Assembly (NCBI GenBank): GCA_012295275.1
Contig: CM022665.1
Location: 33,040,022 to 33,104,021 of the forward strand
DNA from: Chrysomallon squamiferum
Lineage: Eukaryota > Mollusca > Gastropoda > Neomphalida > Peltospiridae
Length of the DNA stretch: 64,000 nt
Direction of reading: 5' to 3'
In this document: positions 41,860 to 54,637 of the stretch, one piece after another
How the letters are laid out: every line of letters begins with the position of its first letter
Position numbering within the stretch: position 1 is the first letter of the stretch
Translations under genes and position numbers: made by a program
The notes under the pieces: model-generated
Told to the model about the DNA's origin: nothing
The model's input: the letters and a program-made list of their open reading frames with translations, nothing else
The model's database searches: none

Positions 41860-42467
41860 GGGTCATTCCGTGTCAAATCACCCAAAAAAAAAAAGAAATT
41901 TAAACCCGCCCGTCTCAGATTTTTATAAAACTTGGTATACTTGTTGATTGGGGTCCCACAGCACCAAATTTAATCTCCCACATGTTAACTAAAACATATA
42001 AAAGGTGTTATTTTCATGTATGTGCATTTTTTAAATCTATATTGTGGCTAAACAAAAAATATTACACCCAGGAAACTTTTATATGTTTTAGTTAACATGT
42101 GGGAGATTAAATTTCAATAAAGGTCATCTCAAGATCACGTGATCCACACGGTCAATTTCAAGGTCATAGCAAAGGTCAAGGTACTCCAATATTTGGAATC
42201 CTTGTCATTTTGCCTTTCTAACAATACCAATTTTATGAAGATTGGCCCAGTAGTTCCTGAGATATGAGGGTTCTAAGGTTGGTGGTCACACCCATTTTTG
42301 GCAAAAATCTCAAAATTCGGTGGGCCATATCTCCCACACCACTGGTCTGATTGAGCTAACATTTCAGATTTGGTGCTGTGGGATCCCAGCCAACAAGTAT
42401 ACCAAGTTTCATAAAAATCTGAGACGGTCGGGTTTAAACCATTGGGTGATTTGACACGGAATGACCC
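41860..42467. mobile_element. Palindromic fold-back MITE, copy 2 (608 bp)
   Basis: It has the same terminal GGGTCATTCCGTGTCAAATC and inverse end as the copy at 6329, flanked by a perfect 4-bp duplication TAAA (41856-41859 and 42468-42471). Its left arm is cut from about 41969, so the outer arm is shorter. The core itself holds an inner inverted repeat (TTAATCTCCCACATGTTAAC and complement) around sequence that is the inverse of the copy-1 core. Non-coding. Confidence 0.9.
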
Positions 42468-42471
42468 TAAA

Positions 42472-43780
42472 GTATTTGCATTAAATTTTACAAGCATTGG
42501 AGCTCATAATGTTAAAACATCAGATTCCTGAATAATTAAAATTTATAATTCTATTTCAAGGCATTGGTGAGCAATATATGGTTGTTTTCTTGTTTTGAGT
42601 ACAGTCAAACCTCTGAATAATGCAACTCATTTTGTTACAACAAGTTGGACGGTAGAACATGTTTTCTGAGATATGCATCAAACCTCAGTGCAGGCCCCAG
42701 AATACCACAGTGCTTATACAGTTGTCTTAGGGAGTTTAAAAAAAGATATGCTGAATTATAGACCCTTTTAATTTGGTTATTCAATGTTAATGAATGGATT
42801 TAAAAAAGAAAGAAATTTGTATTCTTTCCATTAACACTTTTCTTGAAGAAAATACCAATATAAAATAAAGGAAATGGGAGGGTAGGACTATTTCTGTATA
42901 CATCTATGTAATATTTTTTTTTTATGAAGTTACAGAAGTACATGGATGTTTTGATAGGGAGATCATGATATTCACAGTAATAAACTGTTAGAAGGAATAA
43001 AAACGTTATTTTCAGTTATGTCGTAGTTCTTGAACATGTACCTTGTGTCATCAAAGTAATTGCATAAACATAAAAATTTTAAAATGCGAACTTAAAAGCA
43101 ATTAAGACAGTGCCATGAAGTTTCTGAAAATGTAATTTTTATTCATGAAATATGTTGCAAAATGAATGGTTTGCTTGATGATTCATACAGAAGATTGTTG
43201 ACAAGATTGGCAGTTTATTGGGTTATTTTTAATATATGTTTGGATTAGTGTTCAACCAAAGTTTTGGTGGATGACAAATGGCAGGAGACTGTCAAATACA
43301 GATGACTGGTGCTGAAGCATTTTATGGGTGATAAAAAGTGTTGGGGCATTATAAAGAGGTTTGATTATTATCTGAGGCTTTAGTAATGTATCTACTAAGT
43401 GGTTATTTTTAGTTTTAATAATAGTTATACTAATTTTACACTATGTTGTTTATGTGATTGATTGAATATGATTGATTTCATTATATCAGGTTTGGCTTTG
43501 TTATGTAGTTTTGTTTTCAATTTAATATGGATATTAAGATTGCAAAAAGTTCTTAAATTTTAGTGTGTGTGTGAATTTGTGTATTGCATATAAATATAGA
43601 TAATTATATTCATGCTAATATGAAGTTTCTTTAACAGGCTAGTGGGGAACCAAAAGTGACATAGGAAAATGAATAAGCTAAAGATTAGTGGAGTTTTAGA
43701 TACATATTTAACAGGTAAATTACTGCACATAAAACAAAATAATGATACATAATTTTAATTAGTACTTTTGCCCTCTAAAC
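42472..43780. other. Intergenic, nothing recognised
   Basis: AT-rich sequence downstream of PSME4. No coding, RNA or repeat signature was recognised on either strand. Confidence 0.6.
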
Positions 43781-44859
43781 CAGTGGTTCTCAAATTTTAG
43801 AAGTTGGGGCACACTTGAAGCCTTACAAAAAATTGCAAGCACACTACACACAAAATGCAAAGAAATATAACGTACAAAATACAGAAATAACTGAAAGAAG
43901 TGTATATACTTTATTCATCATCTATTTTGTGCTGATGAGAAGTATAAGCCTGATGTGTCTTGGCAATTTCTTTTATGTTGGGGCACATGTATGATAAGCA
44001 AACTCTCATTTACTTGTCAATAGCCTGAAGAGTTGTTCTTTTTTGTCACTTGATGTTGGTGAGAGTGGAAAATCCTAATTTGCATAAATATGATGTTGAA
44101 AAGCTTTTTTGGATATTGACTGATAGTCTTCTCTGATTGAAACTGAAAAAATTTCAAGACTAGATTCCTTATATTTAATCTTCAATCCACTATCAGTGGA
44201 TACTAGTTCTTCTTCTTCGGGTAATGTTAAACTAGCATCATCTTAAATTTCTATGAATGGATTTCGAAAGCAAGTGTATTGTTCAGTGTTAAGTGATGGA
44301 AAATAATAATTTAATTTATCTTTTAAATTTGTCAAATGTTCAAGTATTAAGGGGAAGATATCATATATGCAAGTTTTACTTGTCAAAGGAAACATTTCCA
44401 AATTACCTTCAGAAGCTCTTCTCTTCCAGATAAGTATTTTTTTCTGAAATGCTTTCATTTTATCAGTAGATGTCAAAATATTTTCTTCATTTCATTGCAT
44501 GCTAGTATTAAAAATACTGAGGTGCTGAAATATATCAGCCAAATACGCTAATCTGCTAATCCAAAATTCACATCGAAGGAGCTCACAAAAATGGTTTTGC
44601 TTCATTTCTTCAAAAAACTTGAGTAGCTCTTGTTGTAGCTCATATACACTATTTCTTACTGGATATCTTTCTGCTCTTAACATAATAATAACGATCTGCT
44701 GTAAAGAACATTTTAATGCTGAAGTGTGGATATAATGTACTATAAGTCAATTTTTTTCATCATAAGTATATACCTAGATCCTAGAATTATGTGGGGCACA
44801 CCTAAGCATGTCTTCGGGTGCACCAGTATGCCTGGGCACACCCTTTCAGAACCACAGCA
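43781..44859. mobile_element. hAT transposon, degenerate, with transposase remains
   Basis: The left end is CAGTGGTTCTCAAATTTT and the right end is ...CACACCCTTTCAGAACCACA. The flanks CTCTAAAC (43773-43780) and GTCTAAAC (44860-44867) match in 7 of 8 positions, a decayed 8-bp target duplication. Its ends are homologous to the 745-bp element at 14074-14818. The inside encodes antisense transposase fragments. Confidence 0.85.
43985..44683 (-). pseudogene. hAT transposase C-terminal relic (ZBED5/Charlie-like)
   Basis: Reading on the minus strand: VYELQQELLKFFEEMKQ and FWISRLAYLADIFQHLSIFN (44683-44492), then KMKAFQKKILIWKRRASEGN, LEMFPL and YYFPSLNTEQYTCFRNPF (44476-44243), then EEEELVSTDSGLKIKYKESS...SIREDYQSISKKAF toward 43985. 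This order and the motifs LAYLADIF, WKRR and YFPxLxTExYxxxRNPF are those of hAT transposases of the ZBED5/SCAND3 type. Two frame breaks and stops make it non-functional. Confidence 0.87.
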
Positions 44860-44867
44860 GTCTAAAC

Positions 44868-47500
44868 TCTGGGTAAACCGTTTGCAGTGGTCTATATTTT
44901 TGTTGTAACAGAGCAGTGAAGCTCTGTTAATTCAAAATCAAATACAATCAAGGGTATTGGCTAACCTTACAGGGTTGCTGGAATTATTAATATACATTTA
45001 TAACCAATGTAGCAGTTACTGATTATTACATTTTTTAAGTTACAATGCTGCCAAAAAACTGACTAATATTTTTAACAAAATTCTAGAATATGGCATGTTA
45101 AAATTCTACAATAATACTGTAAAACCAGTAGTGTCAAGGCAATACCTCTTGTAGCCCTACACTAAAAACTCACAAAGAAAAGCTAAATTCTGTATGTAAT
45201 GAAAAATAATGTTATCGATAATACAGTGTAGTGTGTAAATAAAGATATCACAAAATTAATAGAAATCACATCTAGTAATAGCTAAACATATTACCACTAA
45301 CATTTGAAATGGAAATGAATTCAGTTGCCTTATCAGTATACTTTAAAATTAATTAAACATATGTAATTAAAATATAAAAGTCTGAATGCAGCACACAACA
45401 ATAAAGCATAGTATTGGGTATGTGTTGTTGCAAGACCTTTTGACCTGTAAGGATTGGAATCATTCCCCTGCTCTCTAGCAATTATTGATTTATTTGAATG
45501 AAATGGTTAATATGTTATTTGGGCAGTAAATTGCCTTTTCCAGAGACTATTAATCAAATCTGTGTGTGTAACTAAATTATGAATTTATATATAAATTATA
45601 CTTTTTTATTGTAATATAGAACACATTTTATCATGTTCGATTTTTATTATAACTAGCACTGTGTTATATCTACTATACTAATGCTGGCAAGTCTTAAAAA
45701 TTGCTAGCCTAGGTTGCAAATGAGAATAGCTGACAAGAAGCAAGCAGATGTGCAAGAAAATAGCTGGCAGGTGCTGTAGATTAACATACTAGTACACTGG
45801 GAATACAGGGCACAAATAGGTGATCATTTATGCATGGTGGGATGAATAATTACAAATGGAAAAGGGCATACAAATACAGGTATGGTTTTGTCAGGAAAAA
45901 TATTCATTAGCTCTAAGCTTATTTCTACCATAAGAAATACAAACCAACTAATGAATCAGTTATTAATCTTCCAACTGTGTTTATTCCAGCACAAAAATTC
46001 CATTGATGTTTGGGCATCATATCAGTGCTTCGGATGCTGACATGAGCACATGTAAAAAAAATAAAAATAAAAATAAAAAACTTTAAAAAAACGTCATTTC
46101 CACATAGAATTTGATTGATTAAAAATGGAGATTCCTTCTGCAAACATATGATGAGGCTTAGTTTCATTTCAATCAACATTTGCTACAAAACAAAAACTTG
46201 AAACATGTTTGTTCATTGAATAAATTAATGGTTTTTACTATCTTGACCATTTTATTTATCTTGCAAAATGTAGAATAGGTTGAAGGATATAGAAAGTGTA
46301 TGAATGAGAGCATGCATATATGTATTTAGGTCCATAGATAATATTCAGGAAGGAGTCCAATCACCTCACAACTGTTGGATGCTAATGACGAGACTCAAAT
46401 GTATAGCACCCATTTTCCCGTATTTCATAGGCAGACAACAGTACCACTCAGACATCAAAACTGGAAAGTGTATGTATGAATGATAGGAAGCATGCATGGA
46501 TGCATCTCTGTGTGCTTCAGAATTAAGAAATGCACTGGCTCAGAAATGTATATATTATTTTGATCATCTGCTAATGTTATTTGAGTTGATTTAATACATA
46601 TTTTGTTTTTAAGCTAATTAATTTGTATTGTGTTGTTTTGAATACATGTTTATTATTTTACTGTCATTTAAAACATAACATAACACATTTTAAAATTATA
46701 TACTGAAGTGTTAAAGATTGTATACAAATGCACTTCTAGAAAGACTAGAAAGATACAAAACATTTCTGAATATATTTAAAAGCATTTCAAAAACTAGAAA
46801 ATATCCTTTTTCAATATCTATGAGAAATGTAACATCTGAAAATAGCATTTTTAGACAAATGTATATATGTGTGCGAGGATTTATGTATGCGTATATGAAA
46901 GGATGAATGAAACAAACACAGGGTCTTAAAACTACTTTAGAAAACACTGTTTACTTGTTGAATGACACTAAATGTTCTTGGTAGTTTGTCAAGTCTGTTG
47001 ATACTTCTGTATCAGGCACTTTTTCTCTGAGGACATTTTGGTGAGGATAACATTTGGAGTACCCAAGAGAGATGCTGCTGTTAAAATTGTGGTGTCTGTA
47101 GCCATGTTTCATTGTCTCCCATTCGTTTTTTAAGGTTGATAACAATAATCCAAAAAATGATATACCTGTTACATTTCTTAGTTGTCTTAGAAAGCTTTTT
47201 ATTACCGTGTTAAAGTGGCATACTGTGGCGTTTTAATCACCTGAAAATGAAATAATATGTCTATATTCTTTAAAAATTCATCTAACGTTCAAACATAAAT
47301 TATATGAATTTAAAATATAATAAATTAATTAAAATTTAATTGAGTGAGGGCAAAAATGGAAGATCTGCAGCTCTTTAAACTTTAAAAAAAAAATAATAAT
47401 AAAAAAAATAAAGGGGGAAAACATTGATAAATGATAATACGTTATTGCTGAAACTACAAACTTTTTTTTTTTTCCAAAGTTTTATGACAAATTGTCAACA
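44868..47500. other. Intergenic, mostly unrecognised
   Basis: AT-rich, with one copy of a dispersed repeat (45431-45515). Small open frames (for example 46951-47145 minus) have no recognisable domain. Confidence 0.55.
45431..45515 (+). repeat. Dispersed repeat fragment, copy A
   Basis: GCAAGACCTTTTGACC... ATCATTCCCCTGCTCTCTAG ...GATTTATTTGAATG matches 55046-55120 in the same orientation with scattered differences. Confidence 0.75.
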
Positions 47501-47839
47501 AATGAAAGTGGCGAGTTGTTCTACAATAAACAGGCACTGCGTTTGTCCGAATTCTGTAGATTCAGGCGGAGCTACTAATTACAGTGCCATCTGAAAATAG
47601 ACGCAGGCTGCAATATATTCAAGCGCTATTCAAGTTTTATATCTAAAACTACTTTTCAGGGATCCAGCAAACCAACGTCATTATCAGTAATTGTCTGAAT
47701 CAGTATTTATGTCACGATGCCAATGCAAAGGTGCTCGTAGTTATGTCTAGGGGATATAGGCGTTTGACAGGGATAGTAAATTCAAACTGAGTTAAAACAT
47801 TAAACAATAAAATACAGACCTAAACAATCTAAATATCTG

Positions 47840-48852
47840 GACTTTAAAATGGGGCATAAAGACTTCTGTCTAAAACAACATGCCTGCTCTTTAAGAAAAA
47901 AAACATATAATAAAGTCCTCATTAATTACACTTTCCACATCAAAGACGAAACAGAAAAATCTGATTTCCCACTTTTCAAAAAAACTATATTTCTAACAAC
48001 AGCAAACGACCACTACAAAAAACATACACACATACACACATTTACACTGACGGATCCCAAAACCCAGATAATGGGAGAGTGGGATTCGCCTTTATAGCTG
48101 AAAATTCCACCAATAAACCCTGCTGCATACAATTCAGCCGAATTAAAAATCACCTTTCTGTATACACAACAGAACTGATTGCCGTCATCAGAGCCATGCT
48201 TTGGGTAAAGCACAATAATAACTAACACAAAGTCCTATTATCAGACAGCCTCAGTTCCATCACCTCAATACAATCTGGACATTCTACCAGACCAGACCTA
48301 CTCAGTAACATACACCATCTACACGAAGGAAGACTACACAACAACAAACAACTAATCATTTAATGAACAATTAATGAACTTGCCGACCACTATGCTAAAG
48401 AGTCACTCAATATCAAAGACAAAGACATCTGCACAGACATACACTATGGAACAAATGAAATTATATCCATCGCAGCCAAACATTACGACAATGAGTGGCA
48501 AAATGAATGGAATAACACTAAAAACATCGGGCACTTCAGTATTAAACCACTCATCAAAACACCTAACAACAATCAAACTCAGAATCGGTTACTCGACCAA
48601 CCTAAACGCAATCAGATTCAAATGTAAAATCACCACATCACCCAACTGCAGCTGTGGACTTTCTGAAACGATGAAATACTACTTATTTCACTGCCCAATT
48701 TTTGACAAGGAACGAGTAACACTACATGACACATTTGATGAACTAAAAATTGAATTCACACTTCGAAACATCCTGCCACCAGCTACGAAAAACAGAGAGC
48801 TAGTCCTCGCTACAGTAACAGCTTACATTACGAATACAAAATACAAACTTTA
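47840..48852 (+). pseudogene. LINE ORF2 3' half: RNase H domain and terminal zinc knuckle
   Basis: From about 48020 one frame reads a (Y)TDGSQNPDNGRVGFAF-type RNase H start (Asp-Gly-Ser), then SVYTTELIAVIRAMLWVKHN (catalytic Glu helix), LLSDSLSSI (catalytic Asp) and LADHYAKESLN (end of RNase H). After a frame change, 48374-48853 reads IKLRIGYSTNLN...CSCGLSETMKYYLFHCPIF, the Cys-rich knuckle that ends many RNase H-bearing LINEs. Stops and a frameshift separate the blocks, so it is dead, but the motifs are well preserved. No reverse-transcriptase domain lies upstream, so it is probably a 5'-truncated insertion. The clade (I/Jockey-like) is uncertain. Confidence 0.85.
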
Positions 48853-49164
48853 ATTCAAACACACGAATGTTTGATTATATAAATTCAAAAATTAAACTTA
48901 CAATAACACAAACAGTTACATAACAACTGAAAAAAACAACAACCCCAAAACAACATTATTTTATTTTTTTTTTTTTTACTTATTATAAAATTAAAATAAC
49001 AAACACAATTACAAATAAACTATCCGGCAAATACACTCTATACAAAACAATAAATAAATAATTTAATTGACCTACAGATTGATTGGTTGAGCAGCTGATT
49101 GACGAATTAATTGACTAGCTGATTAAACTAAGCTAAATTTAAAAAATCATAAAAATAAAAATAT

Positions 49165-49167
<3 letters not shown>

Positions 49168-49195
<28 letters not shown>
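49168..49195. repeat. (TA)n microsatellite
   Basis: About 14 TA units immediately before the first tail repeat. Confidence 0.95.
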
Positions 49196-49198
<3 letters not shown>

Positions 49199-49252
49199 AA
49201 CCAACAAAAAGACATTGGTAAAAGAAAAAGGTTGTAAATTGTTGGATGATAT
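49196..49252 (+). repeat. LINE-tail-like direct repeat, copy 1
   Basis: AAACCAACAAAAAGACATTG...GGTTGTAAATTGTTGGATGATA recurs with few changes at 49681-49732, 485 bp downstream. The position after the LINE suggests 3'-tail sequence; that origin is inference. Confidence 0.85.
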
Positions 49253-49680
49253 AATACTTACTTTCAGACTATAGGACCTAATACTAACCAGATTATCGGG
49301 ACCTAAAACTGAACATAATAAATGTAAATAAGTTAACTACGTTCATATTCTTATTCTTTTCGGGTGCACAGCTAAACTTATCATTTCAGGCTTGAAAAAG
49401 AGGAAATAAAAATTAAACAACCTAACATAGGTCAAATGAAAGTTTGTCAACACTTGTAAATACGTTCAGCACACCTTGATTACTACTGTTATTATTACTG
49501 CTGTTGCTATTTTTGTTCTTGTTGATATGAGTATTTGTTTTGATTATTTTATTATTTATTCCTCATTATTATTATTATTGTTATTGTTTTGCTTTTATTT
49601 TATTTTATGTTTTTGGGGGTGGGGGGTATTATTTTCTCTCCTCTTCCCCCTTATTTTGTTCATGTGTATATAATTTTTTT

Positions 49681-49732
49681 TAAACCAATAAAAAGACATT
49701 GGTAAAAAAAAAGGTTGTAAATTGTTGGATGA
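49681..49732 (+). repeat. LINE-tail-like direct repeat, copy 2
   Basis: Second copy of the block at 49196-49252, again preceded by a T/AT-rich stretch. It directly adjoins a CpG-richer segment. Confidence 0.85.
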
Positions 49733-50090
49733 TAAAGAACCAGCCAAGAAGGACATGAACATACCAAGAACGCCCATAAACGTAACAGCAAACGGGACCA
49801 ACCCCTCACAAATCTGGTGATGGAAACAACAAATGGAATGAACTGCTCAAATCTTGATACACCGATAAGCGGACAAGAACAACTAAACACCATATCCATG
49901 CGTTATGATTCTATCTGCTCGACACTATCGTGTCCTGCTGGCGTAACGAGAACCCCCTCTTTTCCCTCCCTCAACCCTTTTCTGCGACAGACACACTGTC
50001 TGGCTTTGTCAAAGAGCGTGCCTGTCGCACGTTAATTTTTTTCAGTCTGTATGTCTGTCTGGTAATTAAAGGGAGAAGGAAAAGCCAGCA
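49733..50090. other. CpG-richer intergenic segment, unidentified
   Basis: Noticeably richer in G, C and CpG than the surroundings (for example TGCGACAGACACACTGTCTG and a distal CTGTCGCA that could pair with it). No domain was recognised in any frame. It could be part of a repeat, a LINE 5' end or a regulatory segment. Confidence 0.4.
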
Positions 50091-53000
50091 CTAGAGCAAA
50101 TCGTTCAGTCAGGCGGGAAACCAATATTTTTGAATGACATTGCCTTTACGGACGACTATGGGTGTAATGTGCAATTAATCTGTCAATAATATTTAACATA
50201 CATACATTTTTAATTATTTAATCTGTCCTCCTTGCACATTCTTATTTTGTCTTGGTTCCCCGTTTGAGCTTACTCGTATCATTAGTCAAAATTACTTAAA
50301 TATATATTTTATATATATTATTATCAAGTCACATTTATAACATTATTAAATAATTAACTTGTACCTTAACCTGTGTTGTGTTTATTTCTTTAGTGGATAG
50401 ATAGAATTTTGGATTTATACAGATTGCTGTCAATTTAGCGTTTATATTCCTTGTTAGGTGGCTATTAAAGCACTTTTTTTTTTTAACATAGACTTAATCC
50501 AAAATGTTTTATAGTGTGTATGTGTGTGCACATTACATTCTTGCGGACGTCAATCAAAACCGCGGAATCAAAAAGAATAAAAGAAATCAGCCTTAGCTGA
50601 CAAATTTCAGGTCTGTGTTTGTGACTCAAAACTTGCGATATCTTGGCTGCTAATCAGCTTAACTGTACATTTAAGAGTTTGTCATTGTGTATTTTCAGAA
50701 AAAGATATTACTGATCGTAAAACAGAAATTTAATTTTTTATTATATCCGCATTTAAAGGGAGTTTATTTACTTATCTAATGCATTTGTCGTTACTTTATA
50801 TTTTCCCTATTTGATATGTAGAGACGAGGCAATCTCAAGTTTATATACATATAAAAATTAGTACTTAAATAAGATTATATATAGTTTATATCTAGTAAAG
50901 AAATGTATCTACTGAAACAGTTTCATGGATATCCAAGTTTAATGTTAAAGACAAAAGATTATCTATATTGGTCACCTTCATGAAATATATATATATAAAT
51001 TTGTGGAAATTAATAAAATAGTAATGTAATTGTAATTAGCAGTAGGTGCAGTCTAGAACTGATATTACAAGTTACATATATTTTCTTTACACATACAAAT
51101 ATTGTTAAGCATGCCTATATCCAAATCAGTTGTATATAAATAACTTACAAACAGGAGAATATTACTTTCTATAATTGTCAAAATGTCATCTGAACATTTT
51201 GGCACAATAGCTTTCTGTGATATCTATCAACCTTGCACATACTTTTCGTACACGCTATCTTTTTCTTGTATCTGAAAATAATATTGTTTCAGAAGAGAGA
51301 GAGTTTATTTTTGACTAAGATAATAGTGAAGAATTTTGTTGACTTATAGGGATGTGCACCCACTTTTTTCACGTTACATGTGACAGATATTGCAGTTTTC
51401 TTTTCTCTCGCAAATATAATTCACATAATTTTAAGTCTTTGACTACATATCTTTTTAGTTGGCTACTGCTAAGAGAATTATAAAGAACATAATTATATAC
51501 TTGCAGATTTCCTTCTCACATAAACTTTTACATTGTTTTGTGACAGACGTTACACTGACTGAGAACATTGCTTTAAATCCACTTTCAGAAAATATTATAA
51601 GCTTCCATATTCATTAAAATGATGCCACTGACATTATGAACTGAGTCAAATGAAGTACAAAGTCAATGTTATGTGGGCGATTTGAGAGGCTTGATATTCC
51701 TAGTTTTGGGTAGTTTGTAAAATTAGGCGACACGTGTTGGTGTCAGAACTACGAGTACTCAAGAATTTTCAGTTTTGTTGCGGGTTAGGAGTTTTGTTAA
51801 TAATTTTTGACACTTTGCGTAATGAAGTAATGAGATTTAATTTTTTGAGTCATGGAACTGCCCACATAAAATATTTTTCAATAAAACAATGTATTGTACA
51901 GATATTAATAAAATATATCTAAAAATAAATTATAAAATTGTAAAATAGACAAATAATTGTATTATCTCACAGAAAGAAATAATTTAATTGTCAAATAAAT
52001 AGGCAGCCGTTTTACTGAAACAACCTGATCAGCATTTTCTTCTTTTTTTTTGAGTAGACAATTTGTCAGTGAATTTCATTATTTATTTATTTATTTATTT
52101 CCGATTTTAAATAGCTTTTTTTTCTTCATATATTTGTTTTCTTATTTTTTTATTTGATATCTAGGCTGGTATACAGATAATAGGTAGATAAAACAATTTT
52201 TTTTAAAAATAAAGTTGTTTGTTGTCCACACTATTAAGTCATTTAGGTAGAGCCTCTACTTGCATAGAATTTGTTTTAGAACTTCTGTCAGTTCAGTGAC
52301 AAAGTGGAAAGGAAAAGATCATTGGTAGCACATATTACTTTTTAAGATGTTTGGGGTTTGATCAGTAGTAATTTATTATTATTTTATTTACTTTACATTT
52401 ACATATTATTATTATTATTATTATTATTAATCGATATTTTTTTTGCGTTATGGTATATTCTGAATTCTAAGTCGTATCATAAGACCTTTGGTTCATTTGA
52501 TATAAACAAAATAGCAATGAAGATAGTCCAATTGGTAGAAGCTCTGAAACAACACTAGATAAGGATCAGTGGTCTTACTGATAAGCATGTTATTACCTCA
52601 GCTAGTTTAACGAACTGCTCCAAATTAGCTGGAAATCGATTATTACTATTTTTAAATATTTAAAATAAGGTATCCATCTACAATGTTTATTATAAGATAA
52701 GATAATGCTTAAAGTCCTCAGATGGGGAAACTCTGGTTTATCCAGCGTTCGATTTTGTGGAGTTTTATATACATGTATATGTGAGTAACCACAACTTTTT
52801 GTTTGTTGTAATCAAAATAGGAAGCATACCACAATCCTTGATAGATTATTCATTGATATCGAATGGACGGAGAAATATCCAATTGGTCAGCAAAGAAGGT
52901 TCGATCATACAAACCTTTTATAATTTTAACTGAACATGATGGGGGTGACAAAACATATTTTTTAAAGTCATTCTAGATAAATCAGGACGCTTGCCAATTC

Positions 53001-53740
53001 TCAGTCAAGAACATAATATGTTACAGGAACATAATTATGAATAACTTCCTGTATCTACAAAAGACAACATGCTAACAGAAGGACGTGTCAATACCGGAGA
53101 ATTACACGTCCATTATGATGATGACGTTTTTCAACGAATGAAACGGAACCTATAGAAAACACTGCCGAACAGTTCTGTGCAAACCATAGCCATTGAAAAG
53201 CTGGAAGTCGTCAAACTTCAGTAAGTGACTACAAGTCATATTTCAGTTAAGTAAAGCTAATGCCAGAATTTATACTTGCATAGCTATGTGGTAATGTTGT
53301 AGTGCACAACAAAACTATTCATGAAATGATGCCACTGGATGTTAGACATCTACAAAACATGCTCGTTTGTATCAGCAGCTTTCCAAGTTAAATGACAAGA
53401 TGACATTAGCAGGTTTCCATAGTTTTTTTTTTTTTTTTTCATGAGCAACTTCGTATTTTGACATTATGGTAAGATGTAGGCAAGTGCATGATTGGTATGA
53501 CCACAGAATACGTTTTGACGAGAACAGTGTGAACATCTGGAGGACTCAAGACATTTTGTCAATTATCGGGTAACTAATACATAAGAAAACTCATGACAAT
53601 CTATTCTCCTCTGCCAATAAGACACGATCTGATGTCTGTTGGTAACAGTAACACGAATGAATGACGCTAAAAGTATCATTTATATGTACGTCACTCATTT
53701 GTCCAACAGCAGTAACAGTATATTCATTTAGCGGAAGTGT
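50091..53740. other. Intergenic, nothing recognised
   Basis: AT-rich, with simple tracts including (ATT)n at 52405-52429 and an ATTT tract at about 52078-52100. No gene, RNA or transposase signature was recognised. Confidence 0.55.
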
Positions 53741-53990
53741 ACATATATTGAACCCCCTAACTTCTGACCTTCATTGCTCAGTCCAGATGGTATCAATGAA
53801 GATCAGTCTAGTCGTAGTTGATAGATGTTAGATTCCATAAGACCCTCATGAAGTAAAAAACGTTTATGGACCAATTAAAACATATTGACAAAAGTTCAGT
53901 TTAGGGCCCCCATGACTTATATTGAACCCTATCGGTTCTTATATTGAACCTGGGTTCAACATAAGGACAAAGTGGTTCAATATAGGGAAT
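53741..53990. repeat. Cluster of TATATTGAACC motifs with an internal palindrome
   Basis: TATATTGAACC occurs at about 53744, 53920 and 53940, and its inverse GGTTCAATATA at about 53974. At 53938-53965 a near-perfect 28-bp palindrome is formed by CTTATATTGAACC, TG and GGTTCAACATAAG. It looks like remains of a small inverted-repeat element; no target duplication was found. Confidence 0.6.
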
Positions 53991-54637
53991 TCTGAGTATC
54001 CTTTGTAAATTTAATTTTCAATATATTACCTTTTGCCTAACTGAGACTGCTGCACCATAGAATTAGAAAAATAAAAAGGAAGGAAGGAATAGCATATTCA
54101 TTGTGTCAGTTATATTGTCCACATATTCACATAAGTTGATCGTCATTTACCACAAATTTCACTTTTAGTGATTTAGTACTCATCAAGATAAACTATCACT
54201 ATCTGCAGAAGATTCCTGTTCTCTGTTTCATTGTCAGACAGATGCAGTTCTCTCTCCAGCATATCAATTATTTTTTGGCATGATCATTTATTCAGCTCAC
54301 CAGAGTTGTTCTTCATCCTTTTTCTATGGTTTGAGTTTTTCACATATGGCAACATTTGTTATTTTCCATATTCTTGTCTGATAATGTGATGGAGCAACGT
54401 GTTCGCTCATGCACCCTATTCAGAAACAGTCCAGTCGAGTCGGTTGACTGGATGGTAGACTCAACTAAAATAACCCCAAAACATTTTGACTGGAGCATCA
54501 AGTACCATACTTTATCTACGCTCTCCGAATTGGATTTCCCATGCAGTGTACAGCTGAATTTTTAACCCCCAATCAGAAGATCATCATCAGTATTCGAGTT
54601 ATCGCCTGAGGATATCATAATAATTTTGTTAACAATT

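Noticed and set aside
46951-47145. 64-codon minus-strand frame with protein-like composition
   Set aside because: Not recognised and no supporting neighbouring exons.
52880-52915. GGTTCGATC box resembling a tRNA B box
   Set aside because: No A box or cloverleaf could be drawn at the right distance.
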